Shown: positions 18,325 through 27,130 of the stretch, in pieces
How the letters are laid out: every line of letters starts with the position of its first letter
How positions within the stretch are numbered: the first letter of the stretch is position 1
Assembly (NCBI GenBank): GCA_017882345.1
Contig: JADGPT010000003.1
Coordinates: 1 to 44,015 of the forward strand
DNA: 44,015 nt
Direction of reading: 5' to 3'
DNA from: Bacteroidales bacterium
GTDB taxonomy: Bacteria > Bacteroidota > Bacteroidia > Bacteroidales > VadinHA17
Made by a program: the position numbers and the translations under genes
The notes under the pieces: model-generated
What the model was told of the DNA's origin: nothing
The model's input: the letters and a program-made list of their open reading frames with translations, nothing else
Database searches by the model: none

Positions 18325-20385
18325 ATGCGATATTTTCTCTACTCATTAATAGTGGTATTTATTCTGAATTCTTCAAGCCTGGATGCCCAGACAGATATCA
18401 CCATCCATCGTAAGGATTTTAAAACTGATAAATCAGGATTTGAAGAAGCATGGAAACATGTCGTTAACGGAGATGCTTATTATGGTGAAAAAGGTATCTG
18501 GTACAATGATGCATATAATGAATATCTACAAGCTCTTGTTTATAATAATTCAAATTCCGAATTGAATTATAAAACAGGGGTGTCAGCTCTTTTCTCAGAT
18601 AATAAAGAAGAAGCAGGAAGTTTTTTTCTGAAGGCTATTGAAATTAAGAAAGATGTTGCTGAAGATGTCCTTTTACTCACCGGACGATCACTTCAATATT
18701 CCGGAAAATTTCAGGAAGCAATTGAAAAATTCACTGGTTACCTGAGCTCGCCGGGAAAGAAGAGTAAGAAGAACACATCATTGGCACGGAAATGCATACA
18801 GGAATGTAATTCCGCTATAATTATAACGAAAGATACAATGAGAGTATCAATAAAGAATCTGGGGCCAGATATTAACTCTAATTCTGACGACTATTCTGAA
18901 GTTTTAACTGATGACGGTAATACAATGTATTTTGCTACCCGTCGTCAACTTCCAAAATCGGGTAATCGCCATTCTGACACAAAATTTGATGAAAATATCT
19001 TTATTTCGCACCTGGCCTCTGGTTCCTGGACACCAGCCATTTCAGCAGGAAAAAACCTGACTACAAAGCTCAGTGAAGCACCTCTTTATATAAATTCAGC
19101 TAATGACATACTCTATGTTTATACCGGTTATTCAAATAATGGGGACATAAAAATGTCATTGAATAAAAAAGGAATCTGGAAAACTCCCGTAGCTATTCCG
19201 TATCACATAAATACCAGAGGATCAGAAACTTCATTTACAATAAACCCTTCAGGGAATGAGATTTACTATGTCTCCGATAATGCTAAAGATAATATTGGTG
19301 GTAAAGACATCTACTATATAAAGAAGATTAATTCACGGAAGTGGTCAAAACCACAAAATGCCGGGAGTATAATTAATACTATTTATGATGAGGAGGCTGT
19401 GAGATTTTCAAAAACCGGTGATACTCTGTGGTTTAGTTCCCGGGGTCACAACTCAATAGGTGGATTTGATATATTTTATAGCATTAGAAATAAGAATGGT
19501 GCATGGGATAGTGTAAAAAATGCAGGCTACCCGGTAAACTCTCCATGGGATGAGATCTTCTATAATCCTTCACAGGTTGATGACAGCTCATTTTATTTTG
19601 TTTCGAATCGTACAGGAGGATTAGGCGGAACAGATATCTACCACGGACAGATTTTGCCACCTAAACCTGTTGTCGTAATTCCACCGCCACCCGCACTAAT
19701 AAGGGATACCGTTTTAATTGTTGCACCACCACCACCTGTAGCCCCGGCCATCCAACAGGAAAACCCGGTTTTTCTTATAGGAAAAGTAAAAGATTCAGAG
19801 ACAGGTGAACCGGTATTGGCTAAAATTGACCTCAAAGATATTTCAAGCGGGGAAGTTATTGGAACTACTGCAAGTTCGGATGAGGACGGTAGTTACAGAC
19901 TGAAACTGCCTGCCAGGAAATCTTATGAGATTGATCTTCACGCAACAGGATTTCTATCAGAGACAAGACGTATTGATGTCCCCGATAACTGGTTGAAAGA
20001 AGTTTATAATCTTAATATTGAATTGATTAAGGTAAAGGTTGGCAAGAAAGTTGTACTGAACAATATCCTGTTTGAATCCGGGAAATCTATACTGACATCA
20101 GGTTCATATACAGAACTCGATCGTTTATTGAATATCATGAAGGAAAATGCTCAGATGAAAATTGAAATATCCGGACATACTGATAAAACAGGAAGCGAAT
20201 CACTTAACTTTAAATTATCGGGAGCACGGGCAAAAGCTGTTGTAGATTACCTGGGTCAGAAGGGCATAGACCGCTCACGAATGGAATTCAGGGGTTATGG
20301 TTCCTTACAACCTATAGCTGATAATGCCACTGTTGCCGGACGGGCTAAAAACAGAAGGGTTGAGTTTAAAATCCTTGAATTCTGA
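18325..20385 (+). CDS. OmpA-family protein with TPR, PD40 propeller and CRD domains (PorE-like)
   Basis: A 686-residue exported protein anchored to peptidoglycan by its C-terminus. Domains in order: a signal peptide (1-21, cleavage near LDAQ) and a TPR-like helical region to about 150. A PD40 beta-propeller follows at about 180-440, with repeated SPNG/DTLWFSSRGHNSIGGFDIF-type blades (for example NIGGKDIYY and LGGTDIYHG). Next are a proline-rich linker near 447-475, a carboxypeptidase-regulatory-like domain (about 480-565), and an OmpA domain (575-686) with ISGHTDKTGS and RAKAVVDYL. This order matches PorE of the Porphyromonas type IX secretion system. Bacteroidota carry many paralogues, so a T9SS role is only a possibility. 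No other por gene is nearby. Confidence 0.85.
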   Translation: MRYFLYSLIVVFILNSSSLDAQTDITIHRKDFKTDKSGFEEAWKHVVNGDAYYGEKGIWYNDAYNEYLQALVYNNSNSELNYKTGVSALFSDNKEEAGSFFLKAIEIKKDVAEDVLLLTGRSLQYSGKFQEAIEKFTGYLSSPGKKSKKNTSLARKCIQECNSAIIITKDTMRVSIKNLGPDINSNSDDYSEVLTDDGNTMYFATRRQLPKSGNRHSDTKFDENIFISHLASGSWTPAISAGKNLTTKLSEAPLYINSANDILYVYTGYSNNGDIKMSLNKKGIWKTPVAIPYHINTRGSETSFTINPSGNEIYYVSDNAKDNIGGKDIYYIKKINSRKWSKPQNAGSIINTIYDEEAVRFSKTGDTLWFSSRGHNSIGGFDIFYSIRNKNGAWDSVKNAGYPVNSPWDEIFYNPSQVDDSSFYFVSNRTGGLGGTDIYHGQILPPKPVVVIPPPPALIRDTVLIVAPPPPVAPAIQQENPVFLIGKVKDSETGEPVLAKIDLKDISSGEVIGTTASSDEDGSYRLKLPARKSYEIDLHATGFLSETRRIDVPDNWLKEVYNLNIELIKVKVGKKVVLNNILFESGKSILTSGSYTELDRLLNIMKENAQMKIEISGHTDKTGSESLNFKLSGARAKAVVDYLGQKGIDRSRMEFRGYGSLQPIADNATVAGRAKNRRVEFKILEF

Positions 20386-20478
20386 TAATCATCAGATAAT
20401 TTAAGGAAAGTATTTGTTTGCTTTGCAAAAAAATCGAATGTATCGGGTTTACTGTTTATTTTTTAAAACTAAGTTTTA

Positions 20479-21585
20479 ATGAAAAATACTGTTTTTATTA
20501 AATTTCACCAGGAGGCAGGCGCCAAAATAATTCCTTTTGCCGGATACAATATGCCTGTTGAATATGTTGGTATTACCGAAGAACATCTCACGGTCAGGAA
20601 TAGAGTAGGGGTCTTTGATGTTTCTCACATGGGTGAATTCTGGGTTACGGGTCCGGCTTCTCTTAAATTTCTTCAATATATAACATCAAATGATGTTTCA
20701 ACCCTCATTGACGGGAAGATACAATACTCTTGTTTTCCGAATGGTAAAGGAGGGATTGTGGATGACTTGCTGGTTTATAGATATAATCCTGAAAAATACC
20801 TGCTTGTAGTAAATGCAGCAAACATTGAAAAAGACTGGAAATGGTGTGTACAGAATGCTGAGCAATTCGGTTTGAAAGCAGGAAAGGAACTTATTAATGC
20901 TTCAGATGGTATTGCCCAGCTTGCTGTTCAGGGTCCGTTGGCGCTTAAAGCAATGCAGAAGCTCACTAAAACTCCTGTAGAGGATATGGAATATTATACA
21001 TTCAAGGTTCTGGAATTTGCAGGGATTAAGGATGTAATATTCTCTACTACAGGTTATACCGGTGCCGGAGGATGCGAGATTTATGTTAAAAATGTAGATG
21101 GACCAAAGCTCTGGAAAGCAGTATTTGATGCTGGTAAAGAATTTGATATCAAACCTATAGGTCTGGGTGCACGGGATACACTACGTCTTGAGATGGGTTT
21201 TTGCCTTTACGGCAATGATATCAATGATCAAACATCCCCGATCGAAGCAGGATTGGCCTGGATTACTAAATTCACTAATAGTAAGGAATTTATTGACAAA
21301 GCTCTGTTGATGAAACAGAAAGAGGGTGGAGTGGAAAAAAGACTGAAAGGATTTGTGATGATAGACAGGGGAATACCCAGACAACATTATGAAGTTGTAA
21401 ATGCTCAGGGGGAAACAATCGGTGAAGTTACCTCGGGAACTATGTCTCCTATGATGAAGCAGGGAATTGGAATGGCTTACCTGATCAAGAGTTACTGGAA
21501 ACCAGGCACTGAAATATTTATACGAATCCGCAATAAAGATCTTAAGGCAAAGATTGTGAACCTGCCCATTTATAACAAAAACTAA
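20479..21585 (+). CDS. gcvT: Aminomethyltransferase (glycine cleavage system T protein)
   Basis: Transfers the methylene group from lipoyl-bound aminomethyl (H protein) to tetrahydrofolate, releasing ammonia. The 368-residue length is typical. Visible family blocks are [13 protein letters not shown] near residue 20, [16 protein letters not shown] near 43, [12 protein letters not shown] near 195, [20 protein letters not shown] near 233 and the C-terminal barrel with [21 protein letters not shown]. The gcvH and gcvP genes are not in the window. It is followed after 42 bases by the ComB-family gene on the same strand. I see no glycine riboswitch in the short upstream gap. Confidence 0.95.
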   Translation: MKNTVFIKFHQEAGAKIIPFAGYNMPVEYVGITEEHLTVRNRVGVFDVSHMGEFWVTGPASLKFLQYITSNDVSTLIDGKIQYSCFPNGKGGIVDDLLVYRYNPEKYLLVVNAANIEKDWKWCVQNAEQFGLKAGKELINASDGIAQLAVQGPLALKAMQKLTKTPVEDMEYYTFKVLEFAGIKDVIFSTTGYTGAGGCEIYVKNVDGPKLWKAVFDAGKEFDIKPIGLGARDTLRLEMGFCLYGNDINDQTSPIEAGLAWITKFTNSKEFIDKALLMKQKEGGVEKRLKGFVMIDRGIPRQHYEVVNAQGETIGEVTSGTMSPMMKQGIGMAYLIKSYWKPGTEIFIRIRNKDLKAKIVNLPIYNKN

Positions 21586-21627
21586 AGGCGTCAGGACACC
21601 AAAAATCACCAAGGAAGAACTTCTTGT

Positions 21628-22350
21628 ATGAGTAAAAGAAATCTAGAGACATGTTTTTCACCTGCTTTATTTGAAGCTGGGGCACATCGTGATTCAATCG
21701 TGGTGATTATTGACATTCTACGTGCATCATCAGCTATTTGCACTGCTTTTGCCAATGGTGCTGCTTCAATAATTCCCGTTGCAGAGGTGTCCCTGGCAAT
21801 GGATTACAAGTCAAGAGGTTATCTTGTCGCAGCTGAACGCGATGGCTTTGTCCTTGATTTTGCAGATTTTGGGAATTCTCCGTTTAATTTCACAAAAGAA
21901 AAGGTTGAAGGCAAAACTATTGTTTATAGTACTACAAATGGGACTGGTATTATTAATCTGACATTATCCTCCTATATGACAGTAATTGGTTCCTTCCTGA
22001 ATATTGGAGCAATTACGCGATGGCTGATTAAACAGGACAGGGATATATTGTTACTATGTGCAGGTTGGAAAAACAGATTTAATATTGAAGATACTGTTTG
22101 CTCCGGAGCAATTTCAGAAATTCTTATGAATAGCAATAATTTCACAACTATTTGTGATTCAACATTTGCTGCTATTGATCTCTGGTCGTTAGCCTGTCAT
22201 GATCTTTCAGGATATATTGAAAAAGCAGCTCAGCGAACCCGTCTGAGAGATAAAAACCTTGATGATTGCATAAAGTTCTGTCTTACACCTGATTTCACCG
22301 ATAAAATTCCCATAATGAAAAATGGGGTTCTTGTTGATAATATCCAATAA
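21628..22350 (+). CDS. ComB-family 2-phosphosulfolactate phosphatase
   Basis: A 240-residue member of the ComB family, whose archaeal founder dephosphorylates 2-phosphosulfolactate in coenzyme M biosynthesis. Family motifs are VVIIDILRASSAICTA near residue 26, the ERDG...DFGNSPFNF block, the TTNGTGIIN segment near 109 and the late ACHDLSGY. ComA, ComC and the rest of a coenzyme M pathway are absent here. A methanogen-type role is therefore unlikely; a sulfolactate or other sulfonate role, or a different phosphatase substrate, is possible. It follows gcvT by 42 bases and may share its transcript. Substrate assignment is uncertain. Confidence 0.82.
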   Translation: MSKRNLETCFSPALFEAGAHRDSIVVIIDILRASSAICTAFANGAASIIPVAEVSLAMDYKSRGYLVAAERDGFVLDFADFGNSPFNFTKEKVEGKTIVYSTTNGTGIINLTLSSYMTVIGSFLNIGAITRWLIKQDRDILLLCAGWKNRFNIEDTVCSGAISEILMNSNNFTTICDSTFAAIDLWSLACHDLSGYIEKAAQRTRLRDKNLDDCIKFCLTPDFTDKIPIMKNGVLVDNIQ

Positions 22351-22451
22351 ATATGTTCATACGGAATTAGTTAACAGAAGATATTATTATTTATATATTT
22401 TTGTATAACTCAGATACTAAATTATCCATTATTAATTATAAAAAGTCCTTT

Positions 22452-23522
22452 ATGAAAAAACACAATTTTTATGCCGGTCCTTCAATTCTTCCTCAGTATA
22501 CCATTGATAAGACGATTGAAGGGATAAAAGATTTTGCAGGTTCAGGGTTATCTGTACTTGAGATTTCTCACCGTAGCAAGGAATTTGTTGCTTGTATAAA
22601 CGACACCATAGCACTTTTTAAAGAATTGCTCGAAATTCCTGCAGGTTATCAGGTCTTGTTTCTTGGCGGTGGAGCAAGTTTACAGTTCGCGATGGTACCG
22701 ATGAATATGCTGAACAGGAAAGCTGCTTATCTCAACACAGGTGAGTGGGCAGGCAAAGCTCTAAAAGAAGCAAAGTTATTTGGAGAGGTAGTAGAAGTTG
22801 CCTCTTCCAAAGAAAAGCTATTTAATTTCATCCCCAAAAATTATTCAATTCCTTCCGATGCTGATTATTTCCATATCACAACAAACAATACAATTTATGG
22901 AACAGAGCTTAAGAAAGATCTTGATGTAAAAATTCCTCTTGTAGCAGATATGTCATCAGATATATTCAGCAGACCCGTAGATATTTCAAAATATTCCATT
23001 ATTTATGGAGGTGCCCAGAAGAACCTGGCTCCGGCAGGTGTCACTTTTATTATTGTAAAGGAAGATGTACTTGGTAAAGTAACCCGTCCAATTCCATCGA
23101 TGCTCGACTATCGGGTACATATTAAAGGTGAGTCGATGTTCAATACTCCTCCCGTGTTTGCAATATTTGCCGCACAACAAACCCTCACCTGGCTGAAAAA
23201 CCTTGGTGGTGTGAAAGCCATCCAGAAAATGAATATTGAAAAAGCAACAATTCTTTATGATGAGATTGACAGAAATAAATTATTCGTACCTACAATTGCT
23301 GACCCTGAGGACAGATCTCTTATGAATATATGCTTTGTTATGGCGCCGGAGTACAAAGAGCTTGAGAAACCATTTGCCGATTTTGCCAAAACAAAAGGAA
23401 TGCTTGGTATCGAGGGTCACCGTTCAGTAGGTGGTTTCCGTGCTTCTACCTATAATGCTCTTCCGAAAGAAAGCGTTGTTGCGCTTGTACATTCAATGAA
23501 AGAATTTGAATCAAAAAATTAA
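22452..23522 (+). CDS. serC: Phosphoserine aminotransferase
   Basis: PLP enzyme converting 3-phosphohydroxypyruvate and glutamate to phosphoserine in the cytoplasm. I place the start at ATG 22452, giving 356 residues beginning [15 protein letters not shown] longer in-frame start at 22401 would add 17 unconserved residues. Motifs include [12 protein letters not shown], the phosphate-binding [14 protein letters not shown], the [11 protein letters not shown] segment and the PLP lysine in [12 protein letters not shown] (Lys190). The C-terminus has the usual [18 protein letters not shown] block, here [18 protein letters not shown]. It leads a same-strand run: serA 63 bases downstream, then DUF1015 and yggS. 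Confidence 0.96.
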   Translation: MKKHNFYAGPSILPQYTIDKTIEGIKDFAGSGLSVLEISHRSKEFVACINDTIALFKELLEIPAGYQVLFLGGGASLQFAMVPMNMLNRKAAYLNTGEWAGKALKEAKLFGEVVEVASSKEKLFNFIPKNYSIPSDADYFHITTNNTIYGTELKKDLDVKIPLVADMSSDIFSRPVDISKYSIIYGGAQKNLAPAGVTFIIVKEDVLGKVTRPIPSMLDYRVHIKGESMFNTPPVFAIFAAQQTLTWLKNLGGVKAIQKMNIEKATILYDEIDRNKLFVPTIADPEDRSLMNICFVMAPEYKELEKPFADFAKTKGMLGIEGHRSVGGFRASTYNALPKESVVALVHSMKEFESKN

Positions 23523-23585
23523 ATAATCATAATATTAAGAACTTTACGGGCATCTGCAGCCTTAATATTTAATATAAACATCGTT

Positions 23586-24506
23586 ATGAAAGTACTTGTA
23601 GCTACAGAAAAAGCATTTGCCCGGGTTGCAATTACTCAAATTCGTACAGTGACAGAGGCTGCAGGTTATGAACTTGTGTTACTCGAAAACTATAAGGATG
23701 TTTCAGATCTCCTTGCTGCTGTTTCGGATGTAGATGCCATGATCGTTCGGAGCGATCTGGTAACACCAGAGGTACTTAATTCGGCGAAAAAGTTAAAAAT
23801 CGTTGTCCGTGCTGGTGCTGGTTACGATAATCTCGATCTGCCTTCTTGTACTGCACACAATGTAGTAGCAATGAATACTCCGGGGCAAAATTCAAATGCT
23901 GTAGCTGAACTGGCATTTGCATTAATGCTTTATCATGCTCGCGGCGGATTCATTGGAAAATCAGGCACTGAACTAAGAAGAAAATCAATAGGGATTCACG
24001 CATTCGGAAATGTAGGGAAACATATTGCCGAAATAGCAAAAGGGTTTGGAATGGATATATACACCTTCGATCCTTTTGTCATTGAAAAAGATATAAAGAA
24101 GTATGGTGTTAAAGTCTGCAATACCACAGAAGAATTATACTCAAAATGTCAGTATATCTCATTACATATGCCGGCAAACGATAAAACCCAAAAATCAATT
24201 GGTTATAACCTGTTGAAGAAAATGCCTAAGGATGCTGTCCTGGTAAACACTGCAAGAAAAGAAGTAATTGATGAAGATGGCCTTCTGCGAATATTTGAAG
24301 AACGTCCGGACTTCAGTTACCTCTCCGATGTTACACCTGACTGTAGCGCCTTGTTTGAGGAAAAGTATAAAGGTCGCTTTATATTTACAGTAAAAAAAAT
24401 GGGAGCTCAGACGGAGGAAGCAAATATGAATGCTTGTCTCGCTGCTGCCAGGCAGATAGTTGACTATTTCAAAACAGGGAATGAAAAATATAAAGTAAAC
24501 AAGTAA
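23586..24506 (+). CDS. serA: D-3-phosphoglycerate dehydrogenase, short form lacking ACT domain
   Basis: Oxidises 3-phosphoglycerate in the first step of serine synthesis. The 306-residue protein is the short type without a regulatory ACT domain, so serine feedback through ACT is not expected. The substrate region VVRAGAGYDNLDL, the Rossmann turn (HAFGNVGKHIAEIAKGFGMD) and NTARKEVIDEDGL are clear. Two active-site oddities are visible. The first glycine of GxGxxG is Ala (AFGNVG). The usual catalytic-His block is VKKMGAQTEEAN, with Lys271 where His is expected. A Lys-type PGDH is known from Entamoeba and related Bacteroidota sequences, so this is probably an active variant. Its position directly after serC supports the assignment. 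Confidence 0.93.
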   Translation: MKVLVATEKAFARVAITQIRTVTEAAGYELVLLENYKDVSDLLAAVSDVDAMIVRSDLVTPEVLNSAKKLKIVVRAGAGYDNLDLPSCTAHNVVAMNTPGQNSNAVAELAFALMLYHARGGFIGKSGTELRRKSIGIHAFGNVGKHIAEIAKGFGMDIYTFDPFVIEKDIKKYGVKVCNTTEELYSKCQYISLHMPANDKTQKSIGYNLLKKMPKDAVLVNTARKEVIDEDGLLRIFEERPDFSYLSDVTPDCSALFEEKYKGRFIFTVKKMGAQTEEANMNACLAAARQIVDYFKTGNEKYKVNK

Positions 24507-24527
24507 AACTTAAAATATTATAATCAG

Positions 24528-25778
24528 ATGGCAGTTTTTAAACCTTTCAGGGGGTTACGGCCCCCTCGTGCTCTGGCAAAAGATCTGGCTTGTCTGCCAT
24601 ATGATGTGATGAATACTGAAGAAGCCAGAAAGATGGCGAATGGAAAAGAGTGTTCTCTTCTTCACATTACCAGATCAGAAATCGACCTTTCGGCAGACAT
24701 TGATACCCACTCAGAGCAGGTGTATAACAAATCAGTCGAAAACTTTGGTAAGTGGCAGAAGAACGGTTGGCTGATTAAGGATAAGACGCCCCACTTTTAT
24801 ATTTATGCACAGACAATGAAAGGGCGTACTCAGTATGGAATTGCAGGATGTGCCTCTGTCGACGATTATCTTAATGGCATTATTAAAAAGCATGAACTTA
24901 CGCGTCTTGATAAAGAACAGGACCGTATGGTACATGTCCGTGTCAACAATGCTAATATTGAACCGGTTTTTTTTACATATCCTGCAGTTAAAGAGATTGA
25001 TGAAATAGTAAATAAGATTGTCAACTCCGAAAAACCCGAATATGATTTTGTTGCAGAGGACGGTTTTGGCCACCATTTCTGGGTTATTAATAAAACGGAA
25101 ACAAACAAACTGATAGAAAAGCTGTTTACAGAAAAGGTGCCTTACACTTACGTTGCAGATGGTCATCACAGGACAGCTGCCGCAGCACTTGTTGGTAAAG
25201 AAAAGAGGGAGAATAATCCATCCCATAATGGGACTGAAGAATATAACTTTTTCCTTGCAGTTCATTTCCCTGCTGATCAATTACAAATAATTGACTATAA
25301 CAGAACTGTTAAGGACCTTAACGGTCTTACCACTAAACAATTATTAGAAAGGCTGGAAAGTGGATTTGTTATTGAGGAAAAGGGTAGTAAAAACTATAGA
25401 CCTAAAAAACTTCATAACTTCTCAATGTATATCGATGGTAAATGGTTCAGTCTTACTGCAAAAGCCGGAACTTATGATGACAATGATCCTATCGGTGTTC
25501 TTGATGTAACAATACTTACAACTCAGATACTCAGCCCTATACTGGATATTCAGGATCTCAGAAGATCGAAGCGAATTGATTTTATTGGAGGAATCCGCGG
25601 TCTCCGTGAGCTCAAGAAGAGGGTAGATAGTGGTGAGATGAAGGTCGCATTTGCGCTTTATCCGGTATCAATGAATCAACTCATTACAATTGCCGATTCA
25701 GGTAACATAATGCCTCCCAAGTCAACTTGGTTTGAACCAAAACTCCGCAGCGGACTGGTTATTCATTTACTTGACTAA
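24528..25778 (+). CDS. DUF1015 family protein
   Basis: A 416-residue protein of the DUF1015 family (members are sometimes annotated as HTH or SpoU-associated proteins; the function is unknown). Recognisable blocks are the N-terminal FKPFRGLRPPRALAKDLACLPYDVMNTEEA region (in parts) and the FYIYAQTMKGRTQYGI strand. Also clear are RLDKEQDRMVHVRVNNANIEPVFFTY (in parts), the YVADGHHRTAAA motif near residue 210 and the PKSTWFEPKLRSGLVIHLL end. The ADGHHR motif recalls ParB/Srx-type nucleotide-binding enzymes. It sits 21 bases after serA and 9 before yggS; linkage to serC-serA is conserved in Bacteroidota and hints at a role linked to serine metabolism. Confidence 0.9.
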   Translation: MAVFKPFRGLRPPRALAKDLACLPYDVMNTEEARKMANGKECSLLHITRSEIDLSADIDTHSEQVYNKSVENFGKWQKNGWLIKDKTPHFYIYAQTMKGRTQYGIAGCASVDDYLNGIIKKHELTRLDKEQDRMVHVRVNNANIEPVFFTYPAVKEIDEIVNKIVNSEKPEYDFVAEDGFGHHFWVINKTETNKLIEKLFTEKVPYTYVADGHHRTAAAALVGKEKRENNPSHNGTEEYNFFLAVHFPADQLQIIDYNRTVKDLNGLTTKQLLERLESGFVIEEKGSKNYRPKKLHNFSMYIDGKWFSLTAKAGTYDDNDPIGVLDVTILTTQILSPILDIQDLRRSKRIDFIGGIRGLRELKKRVDSGEMKVAFALYPVSMNQLITIADSGNIMPPKSTWFEPKLRSGLVIHLLD

Positions 25779-25787
25779 CAGATATAT

Positions 25788-26453
25788 ATGCCACTCATTG
25801 CTGAAAACATAAGCTTTTTAAAATCACAGATCCCTTCATCTGTCAGGCTTGTTGCAATATCCAAAACGAAACCGGTAGGCGATATCATTGAAGCCTATAA
25901 TGCCGGGCAGAGATATTTTGGAGAAAATCGGGTCCAGGAACTTCTTAATAAAAAAGATCTTCTCCCAGCTGATATAGAATGGCATATGATAGGACATCTT
26001 CAGACCAATAAGGTTAAATCTATTGTGTCATTTATCAGTATGATACAATCTGTTGATTCATACAAACTATTGGTTGCCATCAACTCCGAAGCATTAAAGA
26101 TAAATAGGGTAGTAGACTGTCTGTTACAGATTCATATTGCAACTGAAAAGACCAAATCCGGATTTTCTGTGCCCGATCTTTATGAAAACCTGCAATCAGA
26201 GGATGTTTTACTTTTGAGAAATGTGAGGATCTGTGGTGTGATGGGAATAGCTTCATTTATATCTGACACAAATCAGGTTATGAAAGAATTCGCAAATCTG
26301 AGAGAGTGTTTTCATTCGCTGAAAGACAGTTATTTCAGATCCGGCATTTATTTTAAGGAGATATCTATGGGAATGTCGGGAGATTATGCAATGGCGCTTA
26401 AGGAAGGAAGTACAATGCTCAGAATCGGGAGCTTAATTTTCGGTAAAAGATAA
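25788..26453 (+). CDS. YggS/PROSC family PLP homeostasis protein
   Basis: A 221-residue cytoplasmic PLP-binding protein with a single TIM-barrel domain; family members buffer pyridoxal 5'-phosphate and affect amino-acid and keto-acid pools. The PLP lysine motif VAISKTKPV gives Lys26. The FGENRVQELLNK block, WHMIGHLQTNKVK, and the phosphate-binding SMGMSGDYAMALKEGSTMLRIGSLIFG region (in parts) are all present. It lies 9 bases after DUF1015 and closes the serC-serA run, which fits since SerC is a PLP enzyme. It converges on a small unknown gene, with 43 bases between and no obvious terminator hairpin. Confidence 0.93.
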   Translation: MPLIAENISFLKSQIPSSVRLVAISKTKPVGDIIEAYNAGQRYFGENRVQELLNKKDLLPADIEWHMIGHLQTNKVKSIVSFISMIQSVDSYKLLVAINSEALKINRVVDCLLQIHIATEKTKSGFSVPDLYENLQSEDVLLLRNVRICGVMGIASFISDTNQVMKEFANLRECFHSLKDSYFRSGIYFKEISMGMSGDYAMALKEGSTMLRIGSLIFGKR

Positions 26454-26496
26454 GGACCTTCTAAAGATGAAACCCAGACTATCAGATAAAAGCTAA

Positions 26497-27012
26497 TTAT
26501 CTTTCAAGAATCGAAATCAGTTCAAAGATCAGAGGCTTCTTTTCATTATCCTGGGAAACCGGGCTTTCCTGAATTATATTAATAATTTCATCCTTTAATG
26601 ATTTGCTTAATTCATGTATCGAATCTTCAATTACTGTAAGACATTCAATTGCTGTTACATAGTCACTTGTAAGAAATACTCTTGCCAGATCGGGAGAATA
26701 AACTGAATAATTAAGACCTGACTGCCAGCATGATGATACTAACATGCTGATAGTATCTGGCTTCCATTCTTTCCTTATTTCTTTTATGACCTCTTCACAT
26801 GCAGTCTGATCTTTCAGATCATTAATAAAACCAGCAATTGTTTTTCTTATTGACATATCATCGGTTTTGTTATAAAAGGCAGTAAGTAAACCGATTGCAC
26901 CCTCAAAGGGCTTTTCCTTACGAAGCAATTCAATAGTGTCAGTTATCGAAATATTGTTATCTTTATTAAGTGTTTCAACAAGCTTCTTTAGCTTTTTCTC
27001 TGATTTTATCAT
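26497..27012 (-). CDS. Small helical protein of unknown function (HEAT-like)
   Basis: I do not recognise a named family. The 171 residues are predicted by pattern to be almost entirely alpha-helical. Paired amphipathic helices recall HEAT-type repeats (ITDTIELLRKEKPFEGAIGL, then FINDLKDQTACEEVIKEI). A conserved-looking SSCWQSGLNYS segment lies near residue 93. There is no signal peptide or TM segment, so it is probably cytoplasmic. The ATG is preceded by a TAACTTTG box at 27030-27037. It is transcribed alone between yggS and the divergent lipoprotein gene, and the neighbourhood gives no functional clue. Confidence 0.7.
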   Translation of the reverse strand: MIKSEKKLKKLVETLNKDNNISITDTIELLRKEKPFEGAIGLLTAFYNKTDDMSIRKTIAGFINDLKDQTACEEVIKEIRKEWKPDTISMLVSSCWQSGLNYSVYSPDLARVFLTSDYVTAIECLTVIEDSIHELSKSLKDEIINIIQESPVSQDNEKKPLIFELISILER

Positions 27013-27029
27013 CGTTAGCTAATTTGAGA

Positions 27030-27037
27030 CAAAGTTA
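27030..27037 (-). promoter_or_regulatory. Putative promoter -7 box of the small helical protein gene
   Basis: TAACTTTG on the minus strand matches TAnnTTTG, 18 bases before the ATG at 27012. No well-placed TTG was found upstream. On the plus strand TAGATTTG at 27105-27112 may serve the divergent lipoprotein gene. Confidence 0.4.
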
Positions 27038-27130
27038 GAAATACCAGCAATTAGTTAAAGCTGTTTTTGAAAAATAAAAATATTATACTAATTTAGTCGT
27101 GAATTAGATTTGAAATTAAATATTTAGATC

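Noticed and set aside
23586..24506. serA as a pseudogene because of the missing catalytic His
   Set aside because: The reading frame is full length and all other active-site blocks are kept; Lys at this position is known in a PGDH branch.
24732..25280. A 182-codon antisense open frame within the DUF1015 gene
   Set aside because: The composition is cysteine- and phenylalanine-rich noise, and the plus-strand frame carries the conserved family motifs.
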